Positions 13,350-26,739 of a stretch of 64,000 bases of DNA are shown here, piece by piece. A model generated the notes under the pieces. It saw nothing but the letters and a program-made list of their open reading frames with translations, had not been told where the DNA came from and searched no databases. The stretch lies in assembly GCA_026874595.1 (NCBI GenBank), contig CM049310.1:68707556-68771555 (forward strand), given 5' to 3'. This DNA is from Sipunculus nudus. Lineage: Eukaryota > Annelida > Sipuncula > Golfingiida > Sipunculidae. The position numbers and the translations under genes were made by a program. Each line of letters opens with the position of its first letter. Within the stretch, counting starts at the first letter, position 1.

Positions 13350-16057
13350 ATTGGTTGTTATCGGTCCTCACTCGTCGATATGTTACAGGATCACCAAGCA
13401 GACTCATACCCCATACACCCACCACACGTCACACTGGTTATTATCGTTCCTCATTCATATTTATGTCACAGGATCACCAAGCAGACTCATATACCCCGTT
13501 AACACACCACACGTCACACTGGTTATTTTCGTTCCTCACTTATCTAAATGTCACAGGATCACCAAGCAGACTCATACCCCGTTCACCCAACACACGCCAC
13601 ACTGGTTATTATCGTTCCTCACTCATCTTTATGTCACAGTAACACCAACCAGACTGATACCCCGTTCACCCACCACACGTCACACTGGTTATTATCGTTC
13701 CTCACGCATCTATATGTCACAGGATCACCAAGCAGACTTATACCCCGTTCACCCGTCACACGTCACACTGGTTATTATCGTTCCTCACTCATCCAAATGT
13801 CACAGGATCACCAAGCAGACTGATACCCCGTTCACCCACCACACGTCACATTGGTTATTATCGTTCCTCACTCATCCAAATGTCACAGGATCACCAAGCA
13901 GACTTATGCCCCGTTCACCCACCAAACGTCACACTGGTTAGTATCGTTCCTCACTTATCTTTATGTCACAGGATCACCAAGCAGACTGATACCCCGTTCA
14001 CCCACCACACGTCGTACTGGTTATTATCGTTCCTCACTCATCTTTATGTCACAGTATCACCAAGCAGACTCATACCCCGTTCACCCACCACACGTCACAC
14101 TTGTTATTATGGTTCCTCACTCTTCTTTATGTCACAGGATCACCAAGCAGTCTTATACCCCGTTCACCCGTCACACGTCACACTGGTTATTATCGTTCCT
14201 CACTCATCTAAATGTCACAGGACCACCAAGCAGACTTATGCCCCGTTCACTAATCACACCTCACACTGGTTATTATCATTCCTCACTTATCTTTATGTCA
14301 CAGGATCTCCAAGCTGACTCATACCCCGTTCACCCACCACACGTCACACTGGTTATTATCGTTCCTCACGCATCTTTATGTCACAGGATCACCAAGCAGA
14401 CTGATACCCCGTTCACCCACCACACGTCACACTGGTTATTATGGTTCCTCACTCACCTTTATGTCACAGTAACACCAAGCAGACTCATACCCCGTTCACC
14501 CACCACACGCCACACTTGTTATTATTGTTCCTCACTCATCTAAATGTCACAGGATCACCAAGCAGACTGATACCCCGTTCACCCACCACACGTCACACTT
14601 GTTTTTATCGTTCCTCACTCATCTTTATGTCACAGGATCACCAAGCAGACTCATACCCTGTTTACACACCACACGTCACACTGGTTATTATCGTTCCAAA
14701 CTTATCTAAATGTCACAGGATCACCAAGCAGACTGATACCCCGTTCACCAACCACACGTCACACTTGTTTTTATCGTTCCTCACTCGTCGATATGTTACA
14801 GGATCACCAAGCAGACTGATACCCCGTTCACCCACCATACGTCACACTGGTGATTATGGTTCCTCACTCTTCTAAATGTCACAGGATCAGCAAGCAGACT
14901 GATACCCCGTTCACCCGTCACACGTCACACTGGTTATTATGGTTTCTCACTCACCTTTATGTCACAGGATCACCAAGCAGACTCATACCCCGTTTACACA
15001 CCACACGTCACACTGGTTATTATCGTTCCTCACTTATCTAAATGTCACAGGATCACCAAGCAGAATGATACACTGTTCACCCACCACACGTCACACTGGT
15101 TATATTATCGTTCTTCACTCATCTTTATGTCATAGTATCACCAAGCAGACTCATACCCCGTTCACCCACCACACGTCACACTGGTGATTATCGTTCCTCA
15201 CTCTTCTTTATGTCACAGGATCACCAAGCAGACTCATACCCCGTTCACCCGTCACACGTCACACTGGTTATTATCGTTCCTCACTCATCTAAATGTCACA
15301 GGACCACCAAGCAGACTTATGCCCCGTTCACTAATCACACCTCACACTGGTTATTATCGTTCCTCACTTATCTTTATGTCATAGGATCACCAAGCAGACT
15401 CATACCCTGTTTACACACCACACGTCACACTGGTTATTATCGTTCCAAACTTATCTAAATGTCACAGGATCACCAAGCAGACTGATACCCCGTTCATCCA
15501 CCACACGTCACACTGGTTATTATCATTCCGCACGCATCTGTATGTCACAGAATTACCAAGCAGACTCTTACCCCGTTTACACACCGCACGTCACACTGGT
15601 GATTATCGTTCCTCACTTATCTAAATGTCACAGGATCACCAAGCAGACTGATACCCCGTTCACCCACCACACGTCACACTGGATATTATCGTTCCGCACG
15701 CATCTATATGTCACAGGATCACAAAGCAGACTGATACCCCGTTCACCCAACACACGTCACACTGGTTATTATCGTTCCGCATGCATCTATATGTCACAGG
15801 ATCACCAAGCAGACTCATACCCCGTTCATCCACCACACGTCACACTGGTTATTATCGTTCCTCACTTATCTAAATGTCACACGATCATTAAGCAGACTCA
15901 TACCCCGTTCACCCACCACACGTCACACTGGTGATTATCGTTCCTCACTCATCTATATGTCACAGGATCACCAAGCAGACTGATACCCCGTTCACCCACC
16001 ACACGTCACACTGGTTATTATCGTTCCTCACTCATTTATATGTCACAGGATCACCAA
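13350..16057. repeat. 83-bp satellite, about 33 tandem units
   Basis: Tandem units of 83 bp run without interruption. Each contains GTTATTATCGTTCCTCACTC, TATGTCACAGGATCACCAAG, CAGACTSATACCCCGTTCAC and CACCACACGTCACACTG. Variation is mostly substitutions at fixed positions (TTTATG, AAATG or ATATG before TCACAG; CTCATA or CTGATA), with a few 1-2 bp changes. Since 83 is 2 modulo 3, all three plus frames carry long repetitive open frames of the TGSPSRLIPRSPTTRHTGYY type. These are artefacts of the satellite, not genes. The array ends in unique sequence near 16,058. Confidence 0.95.
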
Positions 16058-18830
16058 GTAGGTTAAAGCCCTAATCTGTTAAAGGCTGGAAATTAATGTG
16101 ACGGGGACTCACAAAAAAAACTATTAATTTGCATGCTGCCGCCATTCACTTATTTGGATCCACACCCGAATCTAATCGATTCTTCATTAGCCTTTTCCCG
16201 AAATGCCCTGTAAATTTTATGAGATTCCGTACACGATTGCGTCCATTATGTTGTGAACGAACGAACAAACATACTCACAAACAAACGAATGAGAACTAAC
16301 GCATACCCTCATGGCGGGGGGAAATAAATAAAGGCTTTATATCGATGCGTCATCTGACTACGTCACAGAATTCCCCGGAGTTATTAAGGAAATACATTGT
16401 CTCCCCCATACAATGGAATCATCGATGACCTCACAAAGACACAACAAATTGAGATTTTTTTTTCTGCGTAGCGTCTCTGTCAACAAGTGTCCTGCGGATG
16501 ATCGTGAAGGCCTGATTGAATGAGATCGTGGGCTAGAAGGCAGGTGAAAATATCAGGTGAAAACATAAGTCACAAAAGAATGTAGCAGACTTTGATAATG
16601 TACCAAACGCGTGGGAAGACACTCGGAGTATAAAAAAAGGGAAACGTCGTCATATTAGGTTTACCAATATTTCCTTTAAAAAATAAATCATGCAGGCATC
16701 ACTTAAACACAGCACACGTTGATACAATACCATTTCATTTATATCTAATGAAAATGTCGTTATTAATATCTGATTTTTTTATCTGCGGAGTAAAACATTT
16801 TTATCCCACAATATATTCGTTGTTTAAAATCGTATGTTATTTGTTCTAATCCCTTGTCCGAGGTATATTTTATTTAGGACAAGGGCACAGTTGATCCGTG
16901 GAACAGATCTGGTATGTCCCCCGCTTAATGTGGAAGTAGATGGGAACAAAGGTTCTTGATAACTGTTTAAAACTTGTGATAGGTGTTTTCAATGGACTGA
17001 TAAATGCATTGAATGATAAGTCAAGGTCATCCATATTTGAACTTTCTTAGCCCGTCATTAGTTGCATACTGCTGCAAGTTTTGTGACTGCCCTCAAATTC
17101 TTTTCGAGTTATTGCATTAACATCGTTTTAACATTATCGCAACTGTGACCTTGAAAAATGCGCCAAGGACATCTATATTCTGACTTGACCTAACCCCTCA
17201 GATGCTGCATTATTGCTGGAAGTTTGGTGACTGTCCCTGAACATCTGGATGAGTTATCGCGTTAACAAATGTGGGACGTCGACGGCAGGGGACAAAAAAT
17301 ACAAACATTTGTCCTATTTACAAATAGTTGAATAAAAGATTACTTAGAATGGCTGAGCCAACAATATCAAATCGATTTAAACTGATATAGATTTCATCGA
17401 GGTAAAAATGAACTTCATTTTAAGCAGAATCAGTTTTAAGCTGCTTTTTCACAAGTATTCTGAATATTTCAGAATGTATATTCTCTGAATATCGCTGACG
17501 ACACTCCGCAAAAATCCACGCAGTAGCCAAATAAAAGCAGGAATGGAGAATTGTGCTTAGGCTATACATTTGCGGATATAGTTGCCAAAAATGAGCGTAC
17601 TGTTGACGCAATGTCGCATGTTGCCGTATAATGGCAAATGACCCTTGGGTTTGAGAGTAATATTTATTTTGCTTGTAGGGCCTTACTAACTCTAATTCAG
17701 AAACAATGGGAATCATAGAGCTAGGAAATTCTTTGTCGGTATTTTTCGGAATCTGGATTTACAAAATTCTAGAACCATTAGATGAGAAACGGCTTCTGGT
17801 TGGATGGTAGAACGGAGAAAATAAGTGGTGGAAACGGTGAAGCTGTGCTAGCATTCACGCGGAGGAATGTTGATGAAAGCCCCTTTCATACCGGGCCTAC
17901 TTGGATTTGCGTATTGAGGCGTACCGAGTACGCCGGAATTAGGCAGCGTATACTGGTGATAAAAAATGTTGCTATGCGCAGGACTGGCGTAATCCCTGCG
18001 TAGGTCATGCATAGGCCGGTGTACGATGACGTGTTTAGTCGGACTGGCGTAGGTAAGCGTAATCTTGCTAAGCATCGCGTACAGTAGCATAGCCTTGCGT
18101 AAAAATTGCGTACATTCTGCGTCCGTTGCTCTACGGCGACAATACGCGAAAGATTAAACAGGTTTAAACAATTAAACAATTTTACGTCCATCTCGCTTAA
18201 TTACCCTCTTGCGTCCGTCGGCGTATTGCCACGTAGAACAGCGTAGGCAAGCGTAAGCTCGGCGTAGTCGGTACGCCGCACTTGCAACTCTGCATAGGTT
18301 CGGTGTGAAAGGGGGCAATAAGGGGGGAATGAAATTAAATGGTTGACTGGAAAACACCACTCGTAAGAGAAATGAAGAGAGGATTAGAAAATACCTTAAA
18401 CATGATAGAAAAGATCAGCATCAAGGGAATCGGGTAAGTACAGGAGAAGCTACCATAATATTCATGTGATCAGACCACCAACCATTGCACGTGACAGGGG
18501 CCAATCCAGAGGGCATGGGTATTTCCTTTTCCAAGTTTAAATTCCAGTGGGTGTGTGTGTGTTTTTGTGTTTGTTCACCACACAACTCATGCAAACATGA
18601 ACAGAATCTCATGAAGTTTTCAGGGCATAGACCAATGAAGATTGATTAGATTTTGAATGAACCTCGGAACATTGGCCGAATAGGTCAATACAAACATGGT
18701 TTTATGAGCATCACACAATAGGGTCCCCCATATGGCGGATGCTTGCATGGCTCTGAATTCAGATTTCTAGTTTCATGACATTATGTAAAAAGTTACTGTG
18801 AAAGAAGTTTGAAATATTTGCCTGGCAGCC
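16058..18830. repeat. Repeat-derived stretch with a GCGTA-rich patch
   Basis: No gene is evident. About 17,030-17,270 contains two diverged copies of a roughly 145-bp motif (GCAAGTTTTGTGACTGCCCT..GAGTTATTGC and GGAAGTTTGGTGACTGTCCC..GAGTTATCGC), a dispersed-repeat signature. From about 17,905 to 18,290 the pentamer GCGTA and its complement TACGC recur densely without a fixed period. The minus-strand open frame at 17,420-17,716 has no recognisable domain. Confidence 0.5.
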
Positions 18831-19330
18831 ATGTTGGATTTAACATGAGTCTAAAAAATTTTCGCCAAATAAAGAAATGATTGCGTCGATAGGTCTGGAG
18901 CTTTCATAGACACCAATTATTCCTGTAAATTTGTGATCATGAGAAAGATCAAGCATATTCTCGTTTAGATATTGCGCGAAAGTAGATCGACGATTGTGCT
19001 GTGTTTGGCATATTTGAATTTCGATAGATCTGTAATTCGACAGATCTGGAGCCCTACTCACCAATCATCCCTGTGAATTGAGAAAGAACAAGCATCTTCT
19101 CGTTGAGATATTGCACATGAAAGGAAATCGCCGATTGTGCCCTGGCAGCCATATTGGAATTCGGACAGGTCTGTTATTCGAAAGGTCTGGAGCCCTCATA
19201 GACACAAATCCCCCTTGTGAATATGAGATAGATCAAATGTATTCTTGTTGAAATAACGCGTGCGAAAGAAAAGGACGCCGAGAGAGACAGACGGACGGAC
19301 AAGGCGATCACTATAAGGCATCGTTTTTCA
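18831..19330. repeat. Three diverged about 135-150 bp tandem copies
   Basis: Three successive segments share the blocks GGCAGCCATRTTGGA, GGTCTGGAGC or GATCTGGAGC, CATAGACACMAATYMYCC, TGAGAAAGA or TGAGATAGATCAA, and TTCTCGTT(G/T)AGATATTGC. The last ends in GACAGACGGACGGAC and CACTATAAGGCATCG, which looks like the end of a dispersed repeat. The copies are old, with many substitutions. Confidence 0.7.
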
Positions 19331-20336
19331 TGCGGGGCCCTTTTACGGCTAGTGAAGGAACAGAAAACCTAATCCGCGACAATAAAAAGCAGTCAGAGTG
19401 CACTGACTTCACCAAAGCCTGATTCCTTATCCAAATAACATAATAAACATTGCAGGGGAAAATGAATTGATATACAAAAACAATGTATGTAAATATATAA
19501 AGTTAAACATTAAGCATGATATGATAGATATGCCTTATGTATTTGTATACATACATAGATATCAGGACTGCCTATGTTTATATTAAAATGTGTGTTTTTT
19601 TTCCAATAAAAGCTTAACTGTTATAAGATCACCATGGCTTTCTATTAAAATTTTTTCCCTTCAAGATCATCCTAATCGCTAGTCTATGCAATTTTTGTGT
19701 GTGAAGTGACGTATAAATGTTCTTTGATGCTACTAATAATAGTCAATAGTTATTGTAGTTGACCGGTGCTTGGTGTCCTTTTGAAACCCCAGGACTATAC
19801 AGAACATAAATTGGTTTTGCATCCTTCATTTGCAAAGATCTAAATATTTCAAAGATGGAACCCTCTGCTTGGTGAATTAAGGACTGACCAGAGTTAAATC
19901 TGTTGACGGTAATTTCGGGGACGAAACACAGTAACCGATGTACCCTGATTATTTATCCAGATTTCCTGCCTCACTTCCATTTCCGTTTAACAATAAAGCA
20001 GCTGTCTAAATGTCTGATGAACAGTTTCTTCTCATTATCACCTATTCTGTCTTCGCAACTGCCGTTCTTGGGGTCCCAACATATGACAAAATGGTCAGAC
20101 CACAGCTGCAGTGACTGATTTAGTCAAAGTGCCAGGACCTTGTCTGGTTTAGGGCGGTGAAACAGTGCGCCACCTATCTGTGCCACGGATTTAAATGTGA
20201 TCGCTGATTTCAACCATAATGGTTAGCTTTCAGCGGAGTAGTAAATCATATGCCATTCTGGAAAATGAGGCAGGCAGGTCGCTACCGTTGCCCTCAATGT
20301 AGCAATGAACAATTTATAAACAATTAGGTGTTAATA
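19331..20336. other. Stretch without a recognisable gene
   Basis: AT-rich sequence with short open frames only. No splice-bounded exon, RNA gene or clear repeat was seen. Confidence 0.4.
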
Positions 20337-20860
20337 GGGTATGACGTCGTGATTACGTGGTATGACTTCGTGATGATGTCGTGTGATGTCGTGATAATAT
20401 GGTATGACCTTGTGATAATGTGGTATGATCAATTATATCACGTCGTGATAATGTGATATGAAGTGGTAATGATGTTATATGTCAAGGTGATGACGTGAGA
20501 TGACGTCGTGATAATTTGGTGTGAAATAATGATGATATGGTATGACGTCGTGAATGTGTTATGACGTGGTGATGACGTGGAATGACATCCTGATAATGTG
20601 ATATGAAGCAGTGATGATGTCACATGACATCGTGAAAATGTGGTATGACGTGACAATGATGTGGAATGACGATGTGATAATGTGGAATGAAGTAGAGATG
20701 ATGTCGTATGACGTCGAAAAATGTGGAATGAAGTGAGGATGCAGAAGCGGATTTGTGGTTTGACGTGGTTATAATATGGTATGACGTAGTGTTCACGTAG
20801 AGTGGCGTAGTGATGTGGTATGACGTAATGATGATCGGGTATGACGTCGCAATAAAGTAG
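20337..20860. repeat. About 20-bp degenerate minisatellite, ATGACGTCGTGATAATGTGGT type
   Basis: A degenerate tandem array of a roughly 19-22 bp unit built from TATGACGTCGTGAT and AATGTGG. Many units carry TGACGTCG or TGACGTGG, close to the cAMP-response-element core TGACGTCA. The array is old and irregular. Whether the motif density matters functionally cannot be told. Confidence 0.8.
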
Positions 20861-23095
20861 TATATAAACTAGTCATTATGATTCTGCTTCTGTCCACGTT
20901 TAATGTAGGGTTTTATAATGCATATTTTGTACTTGCATTTTTTGCAAATAAATATCACAAACAACCTGTCAGGTCTAAAACCCGGGTGCTTGCTTCAAAT
21001 GTTTATACATTCACACGTTTTTTACAGGATGGGCTTGGGCCTCAACTCTGGCACATACAAAACATTTCAACAGTATGGACATTATTCCCATGGAGCTTTT
21101 AATTTGAGTTCCCAGTTATCTGCTAGATTGTGTGAATCACGAATTTCTCATGCAGCAGGACTTCAAATAAAACACGGTGTTTCTTTCTCGGCGATTACAT
21201 TCAAGTAGAGACCGGGAAACGCTCAGTCGTACACCATCAGTTATCTACAATCAACCCGTCAGTTTTGTGGGTACCCGGCTGCTGATATGAAAAATAAAGT
21301 GGATCTCTGTGGCCACATACAGCCGGTGTTAATAAAGTTTATTGTTCATGATATAGGAATCTTATGTAATTTCCCCGCTTAATTTTGCCATCACGTTTTA
21401 TCACGCTATTTACCCAGGGACTTTGCATAACATTGCCATGATCTGACGTGACTGCCTCGTGTGCAAGCTTTAACCTCTCAACTTAGCTGTCAGACATAGT
21501 ATAGTCAGTAGCCACTTTTGGCAACGAAACGTCTCAAGGCTGGTGATGGTTTAAAATATACTACATCTCATATTGTATTCACCCTTGGCGGCTAGGCTGT
21601 CAGGTACCTGTTGATATTGCAGGTAAGGTTATAATACGGGTACTGTTAATGAAGTACAGTAATGTAGCTTACCCGTTCAAGATCATCACCGCTGGAGTGG
21701 CCTCACTCGGTTAAACAACGCTCACTTTGTCATTTGTGAGATTTTATCATGGGCACCAAATATTAAAAACTCACGCAGATTGTTAAAAGGTCCAGTATTG
21801 CTGAAAACTAGAACAATTAGCTGCGTTCGCTAAAAATAATATAATATAATATGTATTTAATTTATGAGGATTGTATGGGCAACGGTGTCATGGAGAATAA
21901 AATTATGCAGGTTCGCCTCTAGGTTGACAGAATCGAAAAAAAATCATCACTGGAACAAGACCAAATGAATCAAAGGCTGGTAAACATAAAATACCATCAA
22001 AAGCTACAAAATCTTAAAGAGAGAAATTATCGATCCTTGTAGGCAAGAAACCCCAGCAGCACAAAGGCTGGATGGACGGTAGATGAACGTGCATCTCCTC
22101 TATAATTGACGTGGAAGAAGCTAGAAACTAATCACGTCATCTGTGACTGCGGGGCATGCTTGGATCTGTTTAGCGGCAATCCGAGCAGTCCGTCCCTGGA
22201 TACAGCATTATCAGCCTCTCAGTGTCTTCGGGCTTCTCCATCAGTTCATTTGTGCGGCTTCCTTCCTAGCGCCATGACGACAACCAGATAAAGAAACACT
22301 TCTAGCCTCAGGTTTAATGGTGTATATTTTTATTAAGTACTGGATTTGTATTGTGCCTCAGATGATTGCTAAACGCACACGTAACTAGCTGCTATATTCG
22401 TTCTTGAGGTAATTTTATAAATTGGAACACTTAAGTATAAGCAGGCGTGGTTTACTCTATCAAATTAACATTTATTGATCGAACCTTTCATGTAGTGTTC
22501 GCTCAAAATTAATTCTGATGTCTATTTGTGAAATGAGAAAAAAACTCAAGTCATATTATATTCTATTATATTTCTTTTGATATAAAATATCAAACGCAGT
22601 ACGCTTAATTTCATAGAATACATTCTCGTTTAATTTTATGTTTTTCGATTAAATGTCTATAGAAAAGATAATAGACAACATTCTGGTTTCTTCACAGGTA
22701 CCTTGAGTATTTTGATAAGTTTAATAAACGTAGTGATACAAATGTATAACACATCTCCAAAAAACATATGGTCAATACAATGTTATAAGAATAACTGACT
22801 TACATACACATTATGTGACAAAATTTATACACATGTATTAATTCATGTTGTGCATCTAATATTGTGTTATTGGTACAACACCTGCATGCACCCTTTCTTG
22901 GGGAAAATACGTGGAATGAATCAATGGCTAAAATAAAGGCAGTATTAAATACATTACTGTAAATACACTGGAGGCGAATGAAACGATTTAAGTACACCAA
23001 GAGCCACACTGGCAGGTGGCGTACGTGAAGGAGCACACATCACTTTGTCCGGATAATAAAATCTAAAAAGATGAATAAAATCAATTACATATAAG

Positions 23096-23098
<3 letters not shown>
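20861..23098. other. Stretch without a recognisable gene
   Basis: Overlapping short open frames around 20,878-21,208 and one at 22,106-22,291 lack splice context or known motifs. No RNA gene was recognised. Confidence 0.4.

Positions 23099-23145
<47 letters not shown>
23099..23145. repeat. (AT)n microsatellite
   Basis: A pure AT dinucleotide run of about 45 bp. Confidence 0.95.
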
Positions 23146-23148
<3 letters not shown>

Positions 23149-23764
23149 GTAGGATTCGTTTATACTATCTATACCGTGAAATAATATGAAAGACGCTCGA
23201 TACAGTATTAAACGATACTAAAACTATACATGTATTCTATTTTATTGTTTCGAAAATGCGTACTTACGACCCGAACGTTAACATTAATGCGGACAAATTT
23301 TCTATTAACGTGATTTACCAGTATTATAAACAATAAAAATAAACATTTGTGTTAAGTGAATTTATTTCTTATTTAAGCATGTAAATATAACACAAGACGT
23401 GAACATGCTTTCAATTTGATTCACAGTTATAGAAAAGAATCGATATGTGTTACATTAGTTTTTATGAACTTTTTATACAAATACATTCCCTTACATGCGT
23501 GGCTGTGTGTGTTTGCGGTTCCGTACGTCTCAGTTGATTCATGGAAATTCTCATGTTGGTTATCAAATCTCCTTATGCGGCGTTTATACTAGGATCATAT
23601 ATACTGTATTGGTTCTTAAATATAGCGCAAAACGAAGCCTTGCAAAGAACAAGGAGCCCAACCTGGATTTAAAAGCCATCCACCACCCAAAATGATGGTA
23701 AAATGTCAATTAACAATATACAGAACTTGACATTAAGATTTTTTTTCTTTAATTAAACTATTTT

Positions 23765-24240
23765 ATATGCATTCTGTACATTATTCTATTTTCTTGGCGA
23801 AACCTGAATTAATTTTCCCATCATCTAGAAATTTTTCCTAGGTGACATTGCATGTTTGTGTAACAATTAAATAAATACCGCCTGAATTTACATACTTTCA
23901 GTAATCTTACAATTTTCCACAATTTTGAAATGTTGTTCGTCATTACTGCTCATCTGTGCAGCTATTATACACGTTATGTATAAATTAGCAGGTCACTTAA
24001 TAAAAACACCATAGATGCATTACGTACATTATTCTGTTTTACGCCCTTCGCAAAGCCTTTTCCAATTTCCAACATCCAGACAATTTTCTTTGGTGACAGG
24101 CGTTTTCGTGTCACAGTTAAATAAAATATCACCTGAAGTTTTACAGAATTCCAATAATCTTGCATTTTTTCACAAGTTTGAAATGTTGTTCGTCATTTTG
24201 TTTACCTGTGGAGCTATCACGCGGTACGTAGATAAGGAGG
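23765..24240. repeat. Diverged tandem duplication, about 240 bp x 2
   Basis: About 23,768-23,997 and 24,013-24,240 share the same order of blocks: GCATT.TGTACATTATTCTRTTTT, GGTGACA, GT..CA.TTAAATAAA, CACAA.TTTGAAATGTTGTT, CGTCATT and GC(A/T)ATTATAC or GCTATCACGC. Divergence is substantial, so this is an old duplication. The apparent open frames on both strands are incidental. Confidence 0.75.
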
Positions 24241-25216
24241 CCACTTTGCCCAATTTTCATCAAGGCCGAGGATTTTTCTCGCACATTAGATGAAAGCCTT
24301 GATTTTAATATATGCAATGAGATGTAATGATTCTAACAAACATGAAGCTCATTTACACGTAGTGAAAATTATTCCAATTTTCCGAGTCGTACATGACACA
24401 CGAGTGTCCGCTTCTATTTTTTAGCAGTGAGCTCCATTGACAAGTTGACCGACAATTTCATTTTTGCATAATAAACGTTTGAACAGTAATTTACTTTCCA
24501 CGATTGGGGGAAGGTGGAAAATAAGACGCCCGGCCCAAGACAGAGCCAATCAGAGAATGGTAATAAAACACCAGTCTGGCCCTATGCATTCAGTTAATTC
24601 ATGATATTTTAGGGTGGGGGAAAATTGGCCGCGAACGACATTTTCAGCACATTTTTAACGTAAATTTTATACTTATTGTGCAGTGTTAAACTGCTATCAC
24701 TGATAATCTGTTGACTTGTGAGGTGACGCATCGTGTTTTCACGGAGCTTTAAACCATTTAAGAATCCTGAAATACGCATGGGTAACGTACAAAAATGTAA
24801 AAGTCATGACCTTCGTTTGGCTTGCTTAACCTTCGCGTTAGCCAATTGTATCCAAATCCTCAAATGTACCCGAGGCTCCTATATATGTATAATGAAACGT
24901 GTCCCCAGGTATATCCAAATGAGTACTTAGTTCACAAGGTCAAATCAAAGAACTAATAGACGATACCTGTACTGACATTCCATTTTGCATGCAGCCTGAC
25001 GTCATCGGCTCTTTGCTGACGCGATATCACGGCCTTCGTGCGTCAAATAATTTTAGTTCTATACCCTGCCAGGTGCTGACTTCTTATATTGAAGCTCGGA
25101 TCTTGGGATTTTTACTGCGGAATTTTGGCAATTAACGCCAGAAAACGCTCATATTTGATGTAATGATCGGCAATGGTTAACGAAAGGACAGGAATTATAG
25201 GGCGTAATTTTCACGC

Positions 25217-25261
<45 letters not shown>

Positions 25262-25262
25262 G
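25217..25262. repeat. (ATT)n microsatellite
   Basis: An uninterrupted ATT trinucleotide run of about 45 bp. Confidence 0.95.
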
Positions 25263-25659
25263 GGCATTTCTACAAAATATCGCATTTCATGTCCCGTAAC
25301 TATATTATTGCTGAGAAATTAGCAAGTGCTTAAAATGGTAGAATAACCATTCAAATTGTGGCTAAAGCTATAACCATTATTATGAGATTTAAAAATAATT
25401 TAAATCGTGGCAAAAATAAATACAGAAAAAATAACTCGAATGTTACAATATCCTAAAATTTATGGTGTCCCTTTTTCTCAGATCTTAAATTAAAAACAGC
25501 GTTATTCTGTAACCACACTTTCATTCATACAGGTTTGCTTTCCAAGTTCCACGTGGTCACGGCGATGAAAATTTATGAAGATGATATTTTAGCTTGATTT
25601 TATCTTACCGTTTTTTTTTTATATACCAAAATTTGGATATAAAAAATATGTCCCATTAA

Positions 25660-26640
25660 ATATACTCGGCACCGTTACCTCAACTTACCCTCGCAGCACG
25701 TGAACAGAAAACCACTTTGCTGATGCAGGGAGCAGTGTTTATTAGAGTTCAGGAAATTTTGTACGCATAAACCACAATTAAATTGAGTAACTGTCATATA
25801 TATGCTTTCTGTTAATCATTAAAGGGTTAAAATAGTCACCGTATGTTTATTTGGACTCGATACCGATTCAATTTCGAAAATTAACCGGCTCCTATTTAAC
25901 TCCTCGAAAACGGCCTCATGTAGTGATAAATCGTGCTGCCCTCTGAGGGACGGTATGGAAGTTATGTATTGTGCTGCAGCTGATGTTTAATTAAAAAATC
26001 TCAGCACCGTTATCACTCGAAAACGATAATTACCTGTATGAAAAATAACGGTATCGAGAACTTGGTATTTAATTCAATATATGCAATAGAATTCTAAACA
26101 TCAGTTGCGCGAAATATTTTAAACATTTGCGTTTCTTCTATTCAAACAGGTATATTGCTTATTTTAATACATAATACTGGTATTGCAGTAGTCACAACAG
26201 TTATTTTTACTTCAGAAGCTCAACACCGTTACCTATTCTCAACACTCTTATCTATGCTCAACACCGTTACCTTTGGAATTTAAAACCATGTTTTTTTATT
26301 CTATTTTTTTTTGCATAAAAAATTAACAAGGTATTTCCACTCAAATTCTAGGTAGATGTGCCTAAGTACTCTGTCCGATAAATCCCCTTAAATGCACCCT
26401 TCTTGTAGCCAAAAAGGAATAAAGACAATTTTTGTTTTCAAAATTTAAATTAAAAAGAAGCATATACGTTCTTTTTTAAACACTTATTTTGTTCAATTCA
26501 TTAATATAATTTATGTTTTGATTTTATCAAAGGCTATTGATTTATAAATTTTATCGAAAATATCGATACATCAAGTGAAAACAATTTCTTAAATATGCAA
26601 ATGAGATTAAAGTTCGTGTAACGGTGTCGAGAAAAAAGTT
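25660..26640. repeat. Region with repeated and inverted ACACCGTTACC motifs
   Basis: The string CACCGTTA(C/T)C occurs near 25,670, 26,002, 26,226 and 26,264, usually after CTCAAC or CTCAGC. Its complement GTAACGGTGTCGAG or AACGGTATCGAG occurs near 26,047 and 26,618. The outermost pair (about 25,664 plus, about 26,618-26,632 minus) forms an imperfect inverted repeat around CTCGRCACCGTTAC. No coding capacity lies between. This may be a degraded foldback or MITE-like element. Confidence 0.4.
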
Positions 26641-26739
26641 CATATTTTTCCCTTACCTGGACTATTTAAAAAAAAATGAAACTGAAAAGTGCACTACTGG
26701 CATTATTCTATAATTCTAAAGATATTTTTATACATATTA

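Noticed and set aside
13242-15934. Many long plus-strand open frames rich in TGSPSRLIPRSP repeats
   Set aside because: They lie in the 83-bp satellite, occur in all three frames because 83 is not a multiple of 3, and have no start, splice or domain support.
13350-16057. CRISPR-like regular repeat array
   Set aside because: The whole 83-bp unit is repeated with no unique spacers, and the window is eukaryotic, so it is a satellite.
17420-17716. 98-aa minus-strand frame
   Set aside because: No family motif, no ATG-supporting context or splice sites, and it lies in repeat-rich DNA.
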